5,921 nt of DNA, taken from positions 1-5,921 of the forward strand of contig JAHKLG010000091.1 of assembly GCA_029856625.1 (NCBI GenBank), read 5' to 3'. How positions within the stretch are numbered: position 1 is the stretch's first letter; each line of letters begins with the position of its first letter. Shown piece after piece: positions 1 through 4,799 of the stretch. Made by a program: the position numbers and the translations under genes. The notes beneath the pieces are model-generated. The model ran no database searches. It was not told the DNA's origin and saw nothing but the letters and a program-made list of their open reading frames with translations. Origin of the DNA: Candidatus Njordarchaeota archaeon. Its GTDB lineage: Archaea; Asgardarchaeota; Njordarchaeia; Njordarchaeales; Njordarchaeaceae.

Positions 1-602
1 ACAATCTAATTATACCATTTAAAGGCCCGCTTGGAATAAGAGTTATGTCGATACTATTTCTCCTAGAGCAGGAGGATCAACCCATCATATGGATGGGTCC
101 GCTAGTTGCTAAGGCTATTCAGCAATTTATCGCTCAAGTGGATTGGGGTGAATTAGATTTTCTCATAATAGATCTTCCTCCGGGAACGGGAGACGAAGCA
201 TTAACAGTCATGAAGTATGTCCCAGATCTCACAGGAGTTGTGATAGTTGTTACTCCACAGAAAATAGCAATCCACGATGCTAGGAAAGCTGTTAAAATGG
301 CGCAGATAGTCGGTGTTCCCGTGTTGGGCATCATAGAGAATATGAGAGGATTTGTATGTCCTAAATGTGGCGCAATTACTTATATATTTGGCAAAGGCGG
401 AGGTGAGGAAGCGGCTAAGGAGCTTAAAGTTCCATTTCTTGGAGATTTACCTTTAGATCCACGAGTCGTAAAATTCACTGATGAGGGAAAACCCTTCATA
501 GCAGAGAAGAATTCATTGATTGCAGAGAAATTCTCGAGTATCATCGATAAATTGCTTGAGGAAATAAGGAAATTAGAAAGCACTAAGGCTTCTCAACACT
601 AA
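1..602 (+). CDS. mrp: Mrp/NBP35-family Fe-S cluster carrier ATPase (5' part missing)
   Basis: The reading frame is open from the left edge (first whole codon at 3) to TAA at 600-602, giving 199 visible residues. It is cut by the window, because the protein sequence before the first ATG (45) already matches the family (PFKGPLGIRVMSI). Family members run about 250-300 residues, so the N-terminal P-loop (Walker A) lies outside. Visible landmarks are the IIDLPPGTGDE block (nt about 165-197), typical of MinD/Mrp-type deviant P-loop NTPases, and CPKCG (Cys codons at 357 and 366), the CxxC pair that binds a bridging [4Fe-4S] cluster in a homodimer. It is followed by the usual FGKGGGEEAA and PFLGDLPLDPRV segments. 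Known family role: a cytosolic scaffold/carrier that delivers Fe-S clusters to apo-proteins. Its 3' end overlaps the convergent threonine ammonia-lyase gene by 20 bp. Family assignment is firm; the individual targets are unknown. Confidence 0.95.
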   Translation, partial: NLIIPFKGPLGIRVMSILFLLEQEDQPIIWMGPLVAKAIQQFIAQVDWGELDFLIIDLPPGTGDEALTVMKYVPDLTGVVIVVTPQKIAIHDARKAVKMAQIVGVPVLGIIENMRGFVCPKCGAITYIFGKGGGEEAAKELKVPFLGDLPLDPRVVKFTDEGKPFIAEKNSLIAEKFSSIIDKLLEEIRKLESTKASQH

Positions 603-1815
603 AGTAATATCCTTCCTTCTCAAGTCTTTTTAACAATTTTTCGAGCTTTTCTTTGCTAGGAGCCTCTACAACCAGCTCAATTTCAGCCTCAGATGGGGGT
701 ATTCTTGGATCATATTTCTCAGATATAATATCAACAACATTAACATAGGCTTCTGAAAGGATCGATAAAACATTTCTAAGCGATCCTGGATAATCTGGCA
801 ATCTTCCACGTAACCTCAATAATCTCCCCAGACGCACTTGCTCACGCCCAAGAATCTTCATTAATGTGCTCATACTAATGTTTCCCCCGCTTATGATACA
901 CACAACTTTCTTGCCTCTAACATCAATTTCACCAGAAAGTACAGCAGCCAGTGAGATAGCCCCAGCTCCTTCAGCGAGAGTTTTTGCTCTTTCAAGAAGC
1001 AGAAAAATGGCTCTAGCAATTTCATCATCATTTACTACTATGATGTCATCGACTAGCTCACTAATTATCTTACTTGTTAATTCCCCCGGCTTCTTTACAG
1101 CAATACCATCAGCAATTGTATAGAGAGGTTTTTTCTTAAGTGATATTCCCTTAATCCGCATAGCCATGCTAGGATAAGCTTCTGACTGAACTCCGATGAT
1201 CTTTATTTTCCTTCCCAGCTTTTTTCGCAATGCGATTGATATTCCCGAGATTAATCCTCCTCCTCCAATTGGGATAACAATAATGTCTGGATTTGGTAAG
1301 ACCTCAAGAATTTCAAGCCCAATAGTTCCCTGTCCAGCAATTATTTGAGGATCGTCGAAGGCATGGATAAACGTTAATCTATCTCTCTCTGCTATTTCTC
1401 GTGCTTTAATATATGCTTCATCAAAGTTTATACCATAAAGAATAACTTCGGCACCATAAGACTTTGTGGCTTGAATCTTAGCGATAGGAGCAAAAATAGG
1501 CATAACAATCTTACAAGGAACACCAGCCATCTTCGCAGAATAAGCGACTCCTTGAGCATGATTTCCAGCTGATGCGGCAATAACACCTCTTCTTTTTGCA
1601 TCATATGAGAGTTTAGAAATCTTGTAATACGCTCCTCTAACCTTGAAAGAACCAGTCTTCTGAAGATTCTCAAGTTTAAGGAATACTTTACCTCCACACA
1701 TTTCGGAGAACGTTCTTGACAGATCCAAGGGGGTTTTATGAATAATATTTTCTAGTATTCCTTTTGCTTCTAGAATAGATTTATAGATATTATCGATTAA
1801 TTTGGTATGAGACAA
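583..1815 (-). CDS. ilvA: Threonine ammonia-lyase (threonine dehydratase), PLP-dependent, with ACT domain
   Basis: This 410-residue cytosolic enzyme of the PLP fold-type II family converts L-threonine to 2-oxobutanoate and ammonia, the entry step to isoleucine synthesis or a step in threonine breakdown. Visible motifs: KTGSFKVRGA with the PLP lysine K58; SAGNHAQG (82-89), contacting substrate/PLP; the phosphate-binding glycine loop GGGGL (184-188); TIADGIAV (233-240), typical of threonine rather than serine-only enzymes; AEGAGA (281-286); and SGGNIS (309-314). Residues about 330-410 form a single ACT domain, so allosteric control by an amino acid is likely; the effector cannot be read. Length fits the short IlvA/TdcB-ACT class. 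The start is TTG at 1815. No ATG or GTG lies between it and the upstream in-frame stop (1867-1869), and a GGTG ribosome-binding site sits 8 nt before it. It appears to be a single-gene transcript, convergent with mrp. Confidence 0.95.
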   Translation of the reverse strand: MSHTKLIDNIYKSILEAKGILENIIHKTPLDLSRTFSEMCGGKVFLKLENLQKTGSFKVRGAYYKISKLSYDAKRRGVIAASAGNHAQGVAYSAKMAGVPCKIVMPIFAPIAKIQATKSYGAEVILYGINFDEAYIKAREIAERDRLTFIHAFDDPQIIAGQGTIGLEILEVLPNPDIIVIPIGGGGLISGISIALRKKLGRKIKIIGVQSEAYPSMAMRIKGISLKKKPLYTIADGIAVKKPGELTSKIISELVDDIIVVNDDEIARAIFLLLERAKTLAEGAGAISLAAVLSGEIDVRGKKVVCIISGGNISMSTLMKILGREQVRLGRLLRLRGRLPDYPGSLRNVLSILSEAYVNVVDIISEKYDPRIPPSEAEIELVVEAPSKEKLEKLLKRLEKEGYYFSVEKP

Positions 1816-1823
1816 TTGGAAAA

Positions 1824-1827
1824 CACC
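1824..1827 (-). promoter_or_regulatory. Ribosome-binding site GGTG for the TTG-started threonine ammonia-lyase
   Basis: On the minus strand GGTG lies 8 nt before the TTG start and matches the anti-Shine-Dalgarno core common in archaea. A longer GGAGGA (1840-1845) lies 24 nt upstream of TTG, too far for normal use, with no ATG/GTG/TTG at normal distance after it. These positions support TTG 1815 as the start. Confidence 0.5.
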
Positions 1828-1864
1828 GATAGAATATCTTCCTCCAGATAAAATCTTCTTTAAG

Positions 1865-1874
1865 AATTATAATT
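1865..1874 (-). promoter_or_regulatory. Candidate TATA box for threonine ammonia-lyase gene
   Basis: AATTATAATT (self-complementary) lies about 50 nt before the TTG start on the minus strand. With the usual archaeal spacing of about 25 nt, transcription would begin near 1845, giving a leader of about 30 nt that includes the GGTG site. The assignment is by position and composition only; an A/T-rich alternative (minus-strand TTTTTATC, near 1900) exists. Confidence 0.35.
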
Positions 1875-1906
1875 GTTCGCATTTTCTTATACTTTCTGGA
1901 TAAAAA

Positions 1907-1918
1907 CTTTTAATAAAT
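1907..1918 (+). promoter_or_regulatory. Candidate TATA box for the box C/D sRNA
   Basis: CTTTTAATAAAT preceded by an A-rich stretch (1902-1906) resembles an archaeal BRE/TATA element. Standard spacing puts the transcription start near 1938-1942, shortly before the predicted sRNA 5' end (about 1952), which is consistent with an independent small-RNA promoter divergent from the threonine ammonia-lyase promoter. Confidence 0.4.
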
Positions 1919-1951
1919 CATCTCACGTATGGTACATAATACAAGTAATTT

Positions 1952-2015
1952 GCGGATGATGAGGGGTCTTCTCTCGGAATGAAAAATTATGAAGAGAAAG
2001 ACCGAGCACTGACGT
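1952..2015 (+). ncRNA. Probable archaeal box C/D guide sRNA (rRNA 2'-O-methylation guide)
   Basis: Seen in order: C box ATGATGA (1956-1962, exact RTGATGA); a 12-nt guide (1963-1974); a D'-like CGGA (1975-1978, one change from CTGA); a C'-like ATGAAGA (1989-1995, one change from consensus); a 13-nt guide (1996-2008); and D box CTGA (2009-2012). GCG (1952-1954) and CGT (2013-2015) can form a short closing stem beside the C/D kink-turn. Total size (about 60 nt) and symmetric guide spacing fit archaeal C/D sRNAs, which act with L7Ae, Nop5 and fibrillarin. The D' guide is complementary to the 23S rRNA segment AGAGAAGACCCC equivalent to E. coli 2055-2066 (rRNA sequence recalled, not searched). The rule of five nucleotides upstream of the box points to the A2059 equivalent. 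No target was recognised for the D guide. Caution: D' and C' are imperfect, and the two guides can pair with each other. Confidence 0.6.
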
Positions 2016-2258
2016 TCTAACTGTACTAATCTCATCAAGTTTAGCGAATATCTTTCCATGTCAGAATTTTTGTAAATTATCTCTTCTTTACTGAGATACT
2101 AGGTCTAAGACGCACATCTTTTGATCAGGGGGTCGCTATTTGGCAAGACTGCGTTGATCTGACTATTTTTATCTAAAAGCCATAAGAAAAATAAGACCAA
2201 ATTATAACTTTTAAAGAAGAGAGAAAAGAAGAGTAGTATTATCTCTTAGAAGATTTTG
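2016..2258. other. Gene-free stretch without a recognised gene
   Basis: No convincing coding frame, tRNA or second C/D RNA was found on either strand. GATCA (2123-2127) can pair with TGATC (2155-2159), and the overlapping pair ACGCA (2110-2114)/TGCGT (2150-2154) is a mutually exclusive alternative. A T-run (2165-2170) follows on the plus strand, so a short structured RNA or terminator is possible but unproven. The right end is a purine-rich run on this strand, listed separately as the likely terminator of the toxin-antitoxin transcript. Confidence 0.4.
2213..2233 (-). terminator. Pyrimidine-rich (T-rich) likely terminator of the vapBC transcript
   Basis: Beginning about 25 nt after the toxin stop codon, the minus strand reads as a run of about 21 pyrimidines rich in T, without an obvious hairpin. 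Archaeal RNA polymerase commonly terminates at such T-rich tracts. The call rests on composition and position only. Confidence 0.4.
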
Positions 2259-2765
2259 TTAGTTAACTATATCTTGGGGGGATATCACTTTAATACCAAG
2301 CATATGGAAAATTGTTTCTTGTTTGTCAATTATTTCATTATCTCCCGTTACAAATGCTTTTATGCGGTCTTTAATCAGATACGCATAAGCTATGTGGATT
2401 AGATCTAATGTACGTAATTTTATTTTATCAGCTATCGATAATGCGATATAATATTCCAGCGGAATTTTTATGCGTTCTTTACCTATTTGGTACGTTACAA
2501 TGCGGGTTTTTGAGACTATTTTAAGATTGCAATCTTCGAGGATGAACTCAATTAAAGTAGGTATATCTATATTCTCCATGCCTTCAGGTATAGAGATGTG
2601 AATTTTTACTCTCGAAAGCACGGAATATAGCTCAGTTAAAGTGATAGGGGAAATAATGAATTCATAATTTCTTGCTTTAAATAGTCTATTTGCTAAGACA
2701 TATAGAGGATCTTCGGGTTTATACCTAGCAATTATAAGATTCGTATCGACGTAAATTCCTTTCAA
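2259..2765 (-). CDS. vapC: VapC-type PIN-domain ribonuclease toxin
   Basis: A 168-residue PIN-domain protein. VapC toxins are Mg-dependent endoribonucleases that cut tRNA, rRNA or mRNA when freed from their antitoxin. The four acidic positions of the fold are present: D7 in IYVDTNLI, E45 in SPITLTELYSVL, D121 in RTLDLIHIAYAYL, and D142 in FVTGDNEII. It is longer than the usual 125-145 residues. The extra length is in the middle (about 53-105, after the second acidic residue) and carries a PEGMENIDIPT segment. The start is TTG at 2765, making a TTGA overlap of 4 nt with the antitoxin stop; GAGG/GAGGG purine motifs lie just upstream. The 4-nt overlap, the antitoxin-first order and a small DNA-binding partner all fit a VapBC module. 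The RNA target is unknown. Confidence 0.88.
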   Translation of the reverse strand: MKGIYVDTNLIIARYKPEDPLYVLANRLFKARNYEFIISPITLTELYSVLSRVKIHISIPEGMENIDIPTLIEFILEDCNLKIVSKTRIVTYQIGKERIKIPLEYYIALSIADKIKLRTLDLIHIAYAYLIKDRIKAFVTGDNEIIDKQETIFHMLGIKVISPQDIVN

Positions 2766-3046
2766 TCTCCTCTTCCCTCTTTAACCAGCTCAACAGCGGT
2801 TTTTTCGGATATTATTTGAAACGGTAAAAGACCTCTTCTCCTAGCTTCTTTTAATTTTTCTAAAACTCCCCTTTTTGCTGTCCGTTTGAATTTTCTAGCA
2901 ATTTCGTCTCCCTCAATTACGGTGATTAAGGCGTCTTCTATTAGAGATTTTAAAGTTATACCTTCGATGATTGCAAGTATTTTTGCTTTCTTCCAGATCT
3001 CTTCGTTAATTCTTATGCTAGTAATTTTCTCTCCCATAAGCATCAC
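2762..3046 (-). CDS. vapB: VapB-type ribbon-helix-helix antitoxin
   Basis: A small protein (94 residues from GTG at 3046) with a ribbon-helix-helix pattern: a strand ITSIRI, then helices in NEEIWKKAKILAIIEG and TLKSLIEDALITVIE (about residues 8-45). The charged C-terminal part (about 46-94, rich in K/R/E) would wrap the toxin. RHH antitoxins bind as dimers to their own promoter and neutralise the PIN toxin. Start choice is open: GTG 3046, ATG 3043 or ATG 3037 are all in frame. ATG 3037 has GTGAT just upstream as a ribosome-binding site and would give 91 residues, while the early positions would suit an almost leaderless mRNA. It overlaps the downstream toxin by 4 nt. Assignment rests on fold pattern and context, not on a strong family motif. 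Confidence 0.8.
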   Translation of the reverse strand: MMLMGEKITSIRINEEIWKKAKILAIIEGITLKSLIEDALITVIEGDEIARKFKRTAKRGVLEKLKEARRRGLLPFQIISEKTAVELVKEGRGD

Positions 3047-3070
3047 GAAGATATAAAATTATACTACAAA

Positions 3071-3097
3071 CTTTATTTAAATCATGTAGTTTATAAA
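3071..3097 (-). promoter_or_regulatory. TATA-box region upstream of vapBC
   Basis: On the minus strand ATTTAAATAAAG (3071-3082) would place transcription start near 3050, just before the antitoxin start. A second, self-complementary box TTTATAAA (3090-3097) could serve either strand: start near 3067 leftwards or near 3118 rightwards. Autoregulation by the VapBC complex in this region is expected from the family, but no clear inverted repeat was singled out. Confidence 0.4.
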
Positions 3098-3262
3098 GAT
3101 TTGATCAAGGAACTTTGAGAAAAATGCGGGGCTTAAAAAAGGGTAGGATGTGGAGAAAACCGCGTTTATAGGCAAATCTTAGAGAAGCCAAAAGGCTTGA
3201 TGACTAAATTTTGAAATGAAGCTGAAGAAGTATTCCAAGAATAATTAATGATGCCTTCTCTA
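3098..3262. other. Gene-free stretch with two short inverted repeats
   Basis: No convincing coding frame is present: the best plus-strand frame from ATG 3124 stops after 15 codons and again repeatedly. Two RNA-type pairings are visible: 3122-3129 with 3160-3167 (8 pairs including one G-U, enclosing a purine-rich loop), and AAGCC (3185-3189) with GGCTT (3194-3198) closing an AAAA loop. The self-complementary TATA-like TTTATAAA at 3090-3097 could drive a rightward transcript starting near 3118. Whether this is a small RNA, an old gene remnant or spacer is undecided. Confidence 0.35.
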
Positions 3263-3267
3263 TAAAA

Positions 3268-3282
3268 CGAAAACTTTATATT
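3268..3282 (+). promoter_or_regulatory. Promoter (BRE + TATA) of the metal-uptake operon
   Basis: CGAAAAC (3268-3274) followed by TTTATATT (3275-3282) is a good archaeal BRE/TATA pair. Usual spacing predicts a start near 3303-3305, inside the operator, leaving a leader of about 37 nt before the regulator's ATG. Confidence 0.65.
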
Positions 3283-3295
3283 CTTTTCTGCATTG

Positions 3296-3330
3296 TTAGG
3301 TATATCCTAACGGTGTTAGGTATATCCAAG
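3296..3330 (+). promoter_or_regulatory. DtxR/MntR-type operator, tandem half-sites at 10-bp spacing
   Basis: TTAGGTATATCCTAA (3296-3310) is an inverted repeat. The block TGTTAGGTATATCC occurs twice, at 3294-3307 and 3314-3327, exactly 20 bp apart. Half-sites therefore fall at 3296 (TTAGG), 3306 (CCTAA), 3316 (TTAGG) and 3326 (CCAAG, degenerate), alternating in direction every 10 bp; CCTAAC/GTTAGG (3306-3320) forms a second inverted repeat. TTAGG...CCTAA resembles known DtxR-family boxes, and the site covers the predicted transcription start of a DtxR-family gene. It is inferred to be the autoregulatory, metal-dependent operator of the operon. Confidence 0.8.
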
Positions 3331-3340
3331 CTGATGAATT

Positions 3341-3778
3341 ATGCTGTCAGAGAGGGAGGCGCGGTATTTAAAGATCGTCTATAAGTTGGAGAAGGAGGGT
3401 TGGAGATTAGTTGGTGTTCAGCAAGTTGCAGAGATAGTTGGTGTTTCAAGAGCTACTGCTTACGAAGTTTTGATACGGCTTGTTGAGAAGAAGCTTTTAG
3501 TGCACTTTCCTAAGAAGGGGTTTGCTCTGAGTGAGAAGGGTAAATGTGTTGTTATGAGGCTCATTAGGGTGCATAGGATCATTGAAACAATGCTTGTTAA
3601 GCTTTTTAATATTCCGTTAGAAGAAGCATGCAAGTGTGCTGCTAAACTAGAGCTTGTCTTTCCTTTAAAAACAGCTAATAAAATCTTCGGAGCTATCGGA
3701 GAACCAAAATGCTGTCCTCATGGTGAACCTATACCCTCTCTTGAGGAATGTGGAGAGGTGATCTCAAATTCGTGCTAA
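3341..3778 (+). CDS. DtxR/MntR-family metal-dependent transcriptional regulator
   Basis: A 145-residue protein. The N-terminal winged helix (about 1-65) contains the helix-turn-helix VQQVAEIVGVSRATAYEVLIRLVEKKLL and a wing ending KGFALSEKGK. The dimerisation/metal domain (about 66-145) contains LIRVHRIIETML and CCPHGEPIP (124-132), the CPHG-x-PIP signature of the family. There is no C-terminal SH3 (FeoA-like) domain, so the build is MntR-sized. Family members bind DNA when loaded with Mn, Fe or Zn and repress uptake genes; an operator of the right type lies over the predicted start site, so self-repression is likely. By eye alignment H78, E82 and E104 match known metal ligands, but D8, E11 and H103 of B. 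subtilis MntR, and C102 and H106 of DtxR, align with other residues (R8, K11, L105; A101, L105). Cysteines are numerous instead (C97, C99, C124, C125). ATG 3341 has only a weak TGATG site upstream. Confidence 0.9.
   Translation: MLSEREARYLKIVYKLEKEGWRLVGVQQVAEIVGVSRATAYEVLIRLVEKKLLVHFPKKGFALSEKGKCVVMRLIRVHRIIETMLVKLFNIPLEEACKCAAKLELVFPLKTANKIFGAIGEPKCCPHGEPIPSLEECGEVISNSC
3755..3763 (+). promoter_or_regulatory. Strong ribosome-binding site for the metal-binding protein gene
   Basis: GAGGTGATC, a 9-nt match to the archaeal anti-Shine-Dalgarno sequence, lies inside the end of the regulator gene. It is 16 nt from the GTG at 3780 but only 4 nt from an in-frame ATT at 3768, which raises doubt about the true start codon. 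Confidence 0.65.
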
Positions 3779-3779
3779 A

Positions 3780-4799
3780 GTGATTGCAATTATTCTAATC
3801 TTACTATTAAGTATTTTTCCATGGATAACTAATGTTAGGGCACAAGAAAACACGATCAAGATCGTAGCCTCGATGGAGACATTTGCTGCTATTGCAAAGT
3901 TTATTGGTGGTGATAGAGTTAGTGTAGAGTATATTCTCCCAGAGGGCGCTGATCCCCACGATTATTCTCTGACATACTCTGATGTGGAGAAGATAAAGAG
4001 TGCTGATATCCTAGTACTTGCCCACTCTGATTTCTTTTCACTGGAGCAACAAATACTAGAGAACTCTAAGGGCAAGTTGTATGTAGATTTTCCAGATTAC
4101 GAAAAATACAACCTTACGATTCTAGCCATTCCGGGAATTGAAAAAAATTATCATGGATACTGGATCTATCCCGATAATGCATTAGCTATAGCACACGCGA
4201 TAACGGAGAAGTTAATGCAGTATGATCCAGAGCATGAGGAATTGTACGAAAGAAACCTAGCTATGTTTGAAGAAAAAATATCGCAACTTAAGCAGCTTCT
4301 GAAGGAAGTATCGATTGAGAATGGTTTAAGGGGATATGGAGCCATTATTGCTGTTCCAGGAGCTGCTTATCTCGCATATGCCTTTGGAATGAGCATTAAA
4401 GCCAGTCTTCTGAAGGGGCCGGGAAGGTTCATTAATGCTTCAGAACTTACTAGAATACGCGAAGAGGCGAAAAGAGGTAGTATAAAGATTATTTTCTGCC
4501 CAGTTTCTTTGTTCAGTGGTAAAGTCGGTGAATTGGCTCGGGAGGTTTCTAAGGAAACGGGTATTCCAATTGCGTATGTTAGAATTTTTTCAAGTGGTGG
4601 ATTAACAGATTACTTTGCACTAATGATGTATAATATAGGAGTCGTTTCAAGCGTAGAAAGGGAGAGAAGTGCTTCGATAAGCGATGAAGTTTTAGTATTA
4701 CTATACACAGCTCTTGCGATTCTCTTTATCATAGCTTTTGTCGAGCTTCTCATTATTTATAAGTATAAGAAACATGCAGAGGAGGAGTGGAATGTTTGA
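3780..4799 (+). CDS. ZnuA/TroA-type metal ABC transporter substrate-binding protein, membrane-anchored
   Basis: A 339-residue cluster A-I solute-binding protein, expected outside the membrane, capturing Zn(II) or Mn(II)/Fe for the permease. A signal peptide (hydrophobic IAIILILLLSIF, likely cut after the VRAQ region near 18-22) is followed by IKIVASMETFAAIAKFIGGDRVSVEYILPEGADPHDYSLTYSDV-type family sequence. Likely metal ligands are H60 (DPHDY), H125 (YHGYW..PDNA) and D277 (LTDYFALM). The third histidine normally found in the C-lobe entry (HxAFxY) appears as VPGAAYLAY (192-200), so it seems lost. No His-rich loop is present. Residues about 303-327 form a transmembrane helix followed by a KYKK stretch, tethering the protein. 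GTG 3780 begins 1 nt after the regulator stop; a start at ATT 3768 would add four residues including R and K. It overlaps the ATPase gene by 8 nt. Metal identity is not determinable. Confidence 0.9.
   Translation: MIAIILILLLSIFPWITNVRAQENTIKIVASMETFAAIAKFIGGDRVSVEYILPEGADPHDYSLTYSDVEKIKSADILVLAHSDFFSLEQQILENSKGKLYVDFPDYEKYNLTILAIPGIEKNYHGYWIYPDNALAIAHAITEKLMQYDPEHEELYERNLAMFEEKISQLKQLLKEVSIENGLRGYGAIIAVPGAAYLAYAFGMSIKASLLKGPGRFINASELTRIREEAKRGSIKIIFCPVSLFSGKVGELAREVSKETGIPIAYVRIFSSGGLTDYFALMMYNIGVVSSVERERSASISDEVLVLLYTALAILFIIAFVELLIIYKYKKHAEEEWNV
4781..4787 (+). promoter_or_regulatory. Ribosome-binding site fixing the ATPase start
   Basis: GGAGGAG ends 4 nt before ATG 4792. This supports 4792 rather than the in-frame ATG at 4738, whose extra 18 residues (SSFSLFISIRNMQRRSG) do not look like ABC ATPase sequence and lie wholly within the preceding gene. 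Confidence 0.75.

Noticed and set aside
134..334. Open frame on the minus strand inside mrp
   Set aside because: It is antisense to the conserved IIDLPPGTGDE region and has no family-like sequence of its own; a shadow of the real gene.
866..1123. Plus-strand open frame inside the threonine ammonia-lyase gene
   Set aside because: The low-complexity S/T/A-rich translation is antisense to conserved enzyme motifs; no independent support.
2032..2038. Minus-strand TTGATGA as the C box of a second C/D RNA
   Set aside because: The position before TGATGA is T rather than a purine, and no CTGA lies at the needed distance on that strand.
3124..3168. Short frame from ATG 3124 and its continuation as a possible gene remnant
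   Set aside because: It stops after 15 codons and the continuation has several further stops; no recognisable protein family, so not called a pseudogene.
3197..3225. TTGATGA (3197-3203) with CTGA (3222-3225) as another C/D RNA
   Set aside because: The CTGA is only 18 nt on, and no second D box follows at a normal distance; C box also lacks the leading purine.
4738..4791. Upstream ATG extension of the ABC ATPase
   Set aside because: The extra 18 residues lie out of frame within the binding-protein transmembrane coding region and lack family similarity; ATG 4792 has the better ribosome-binding site.
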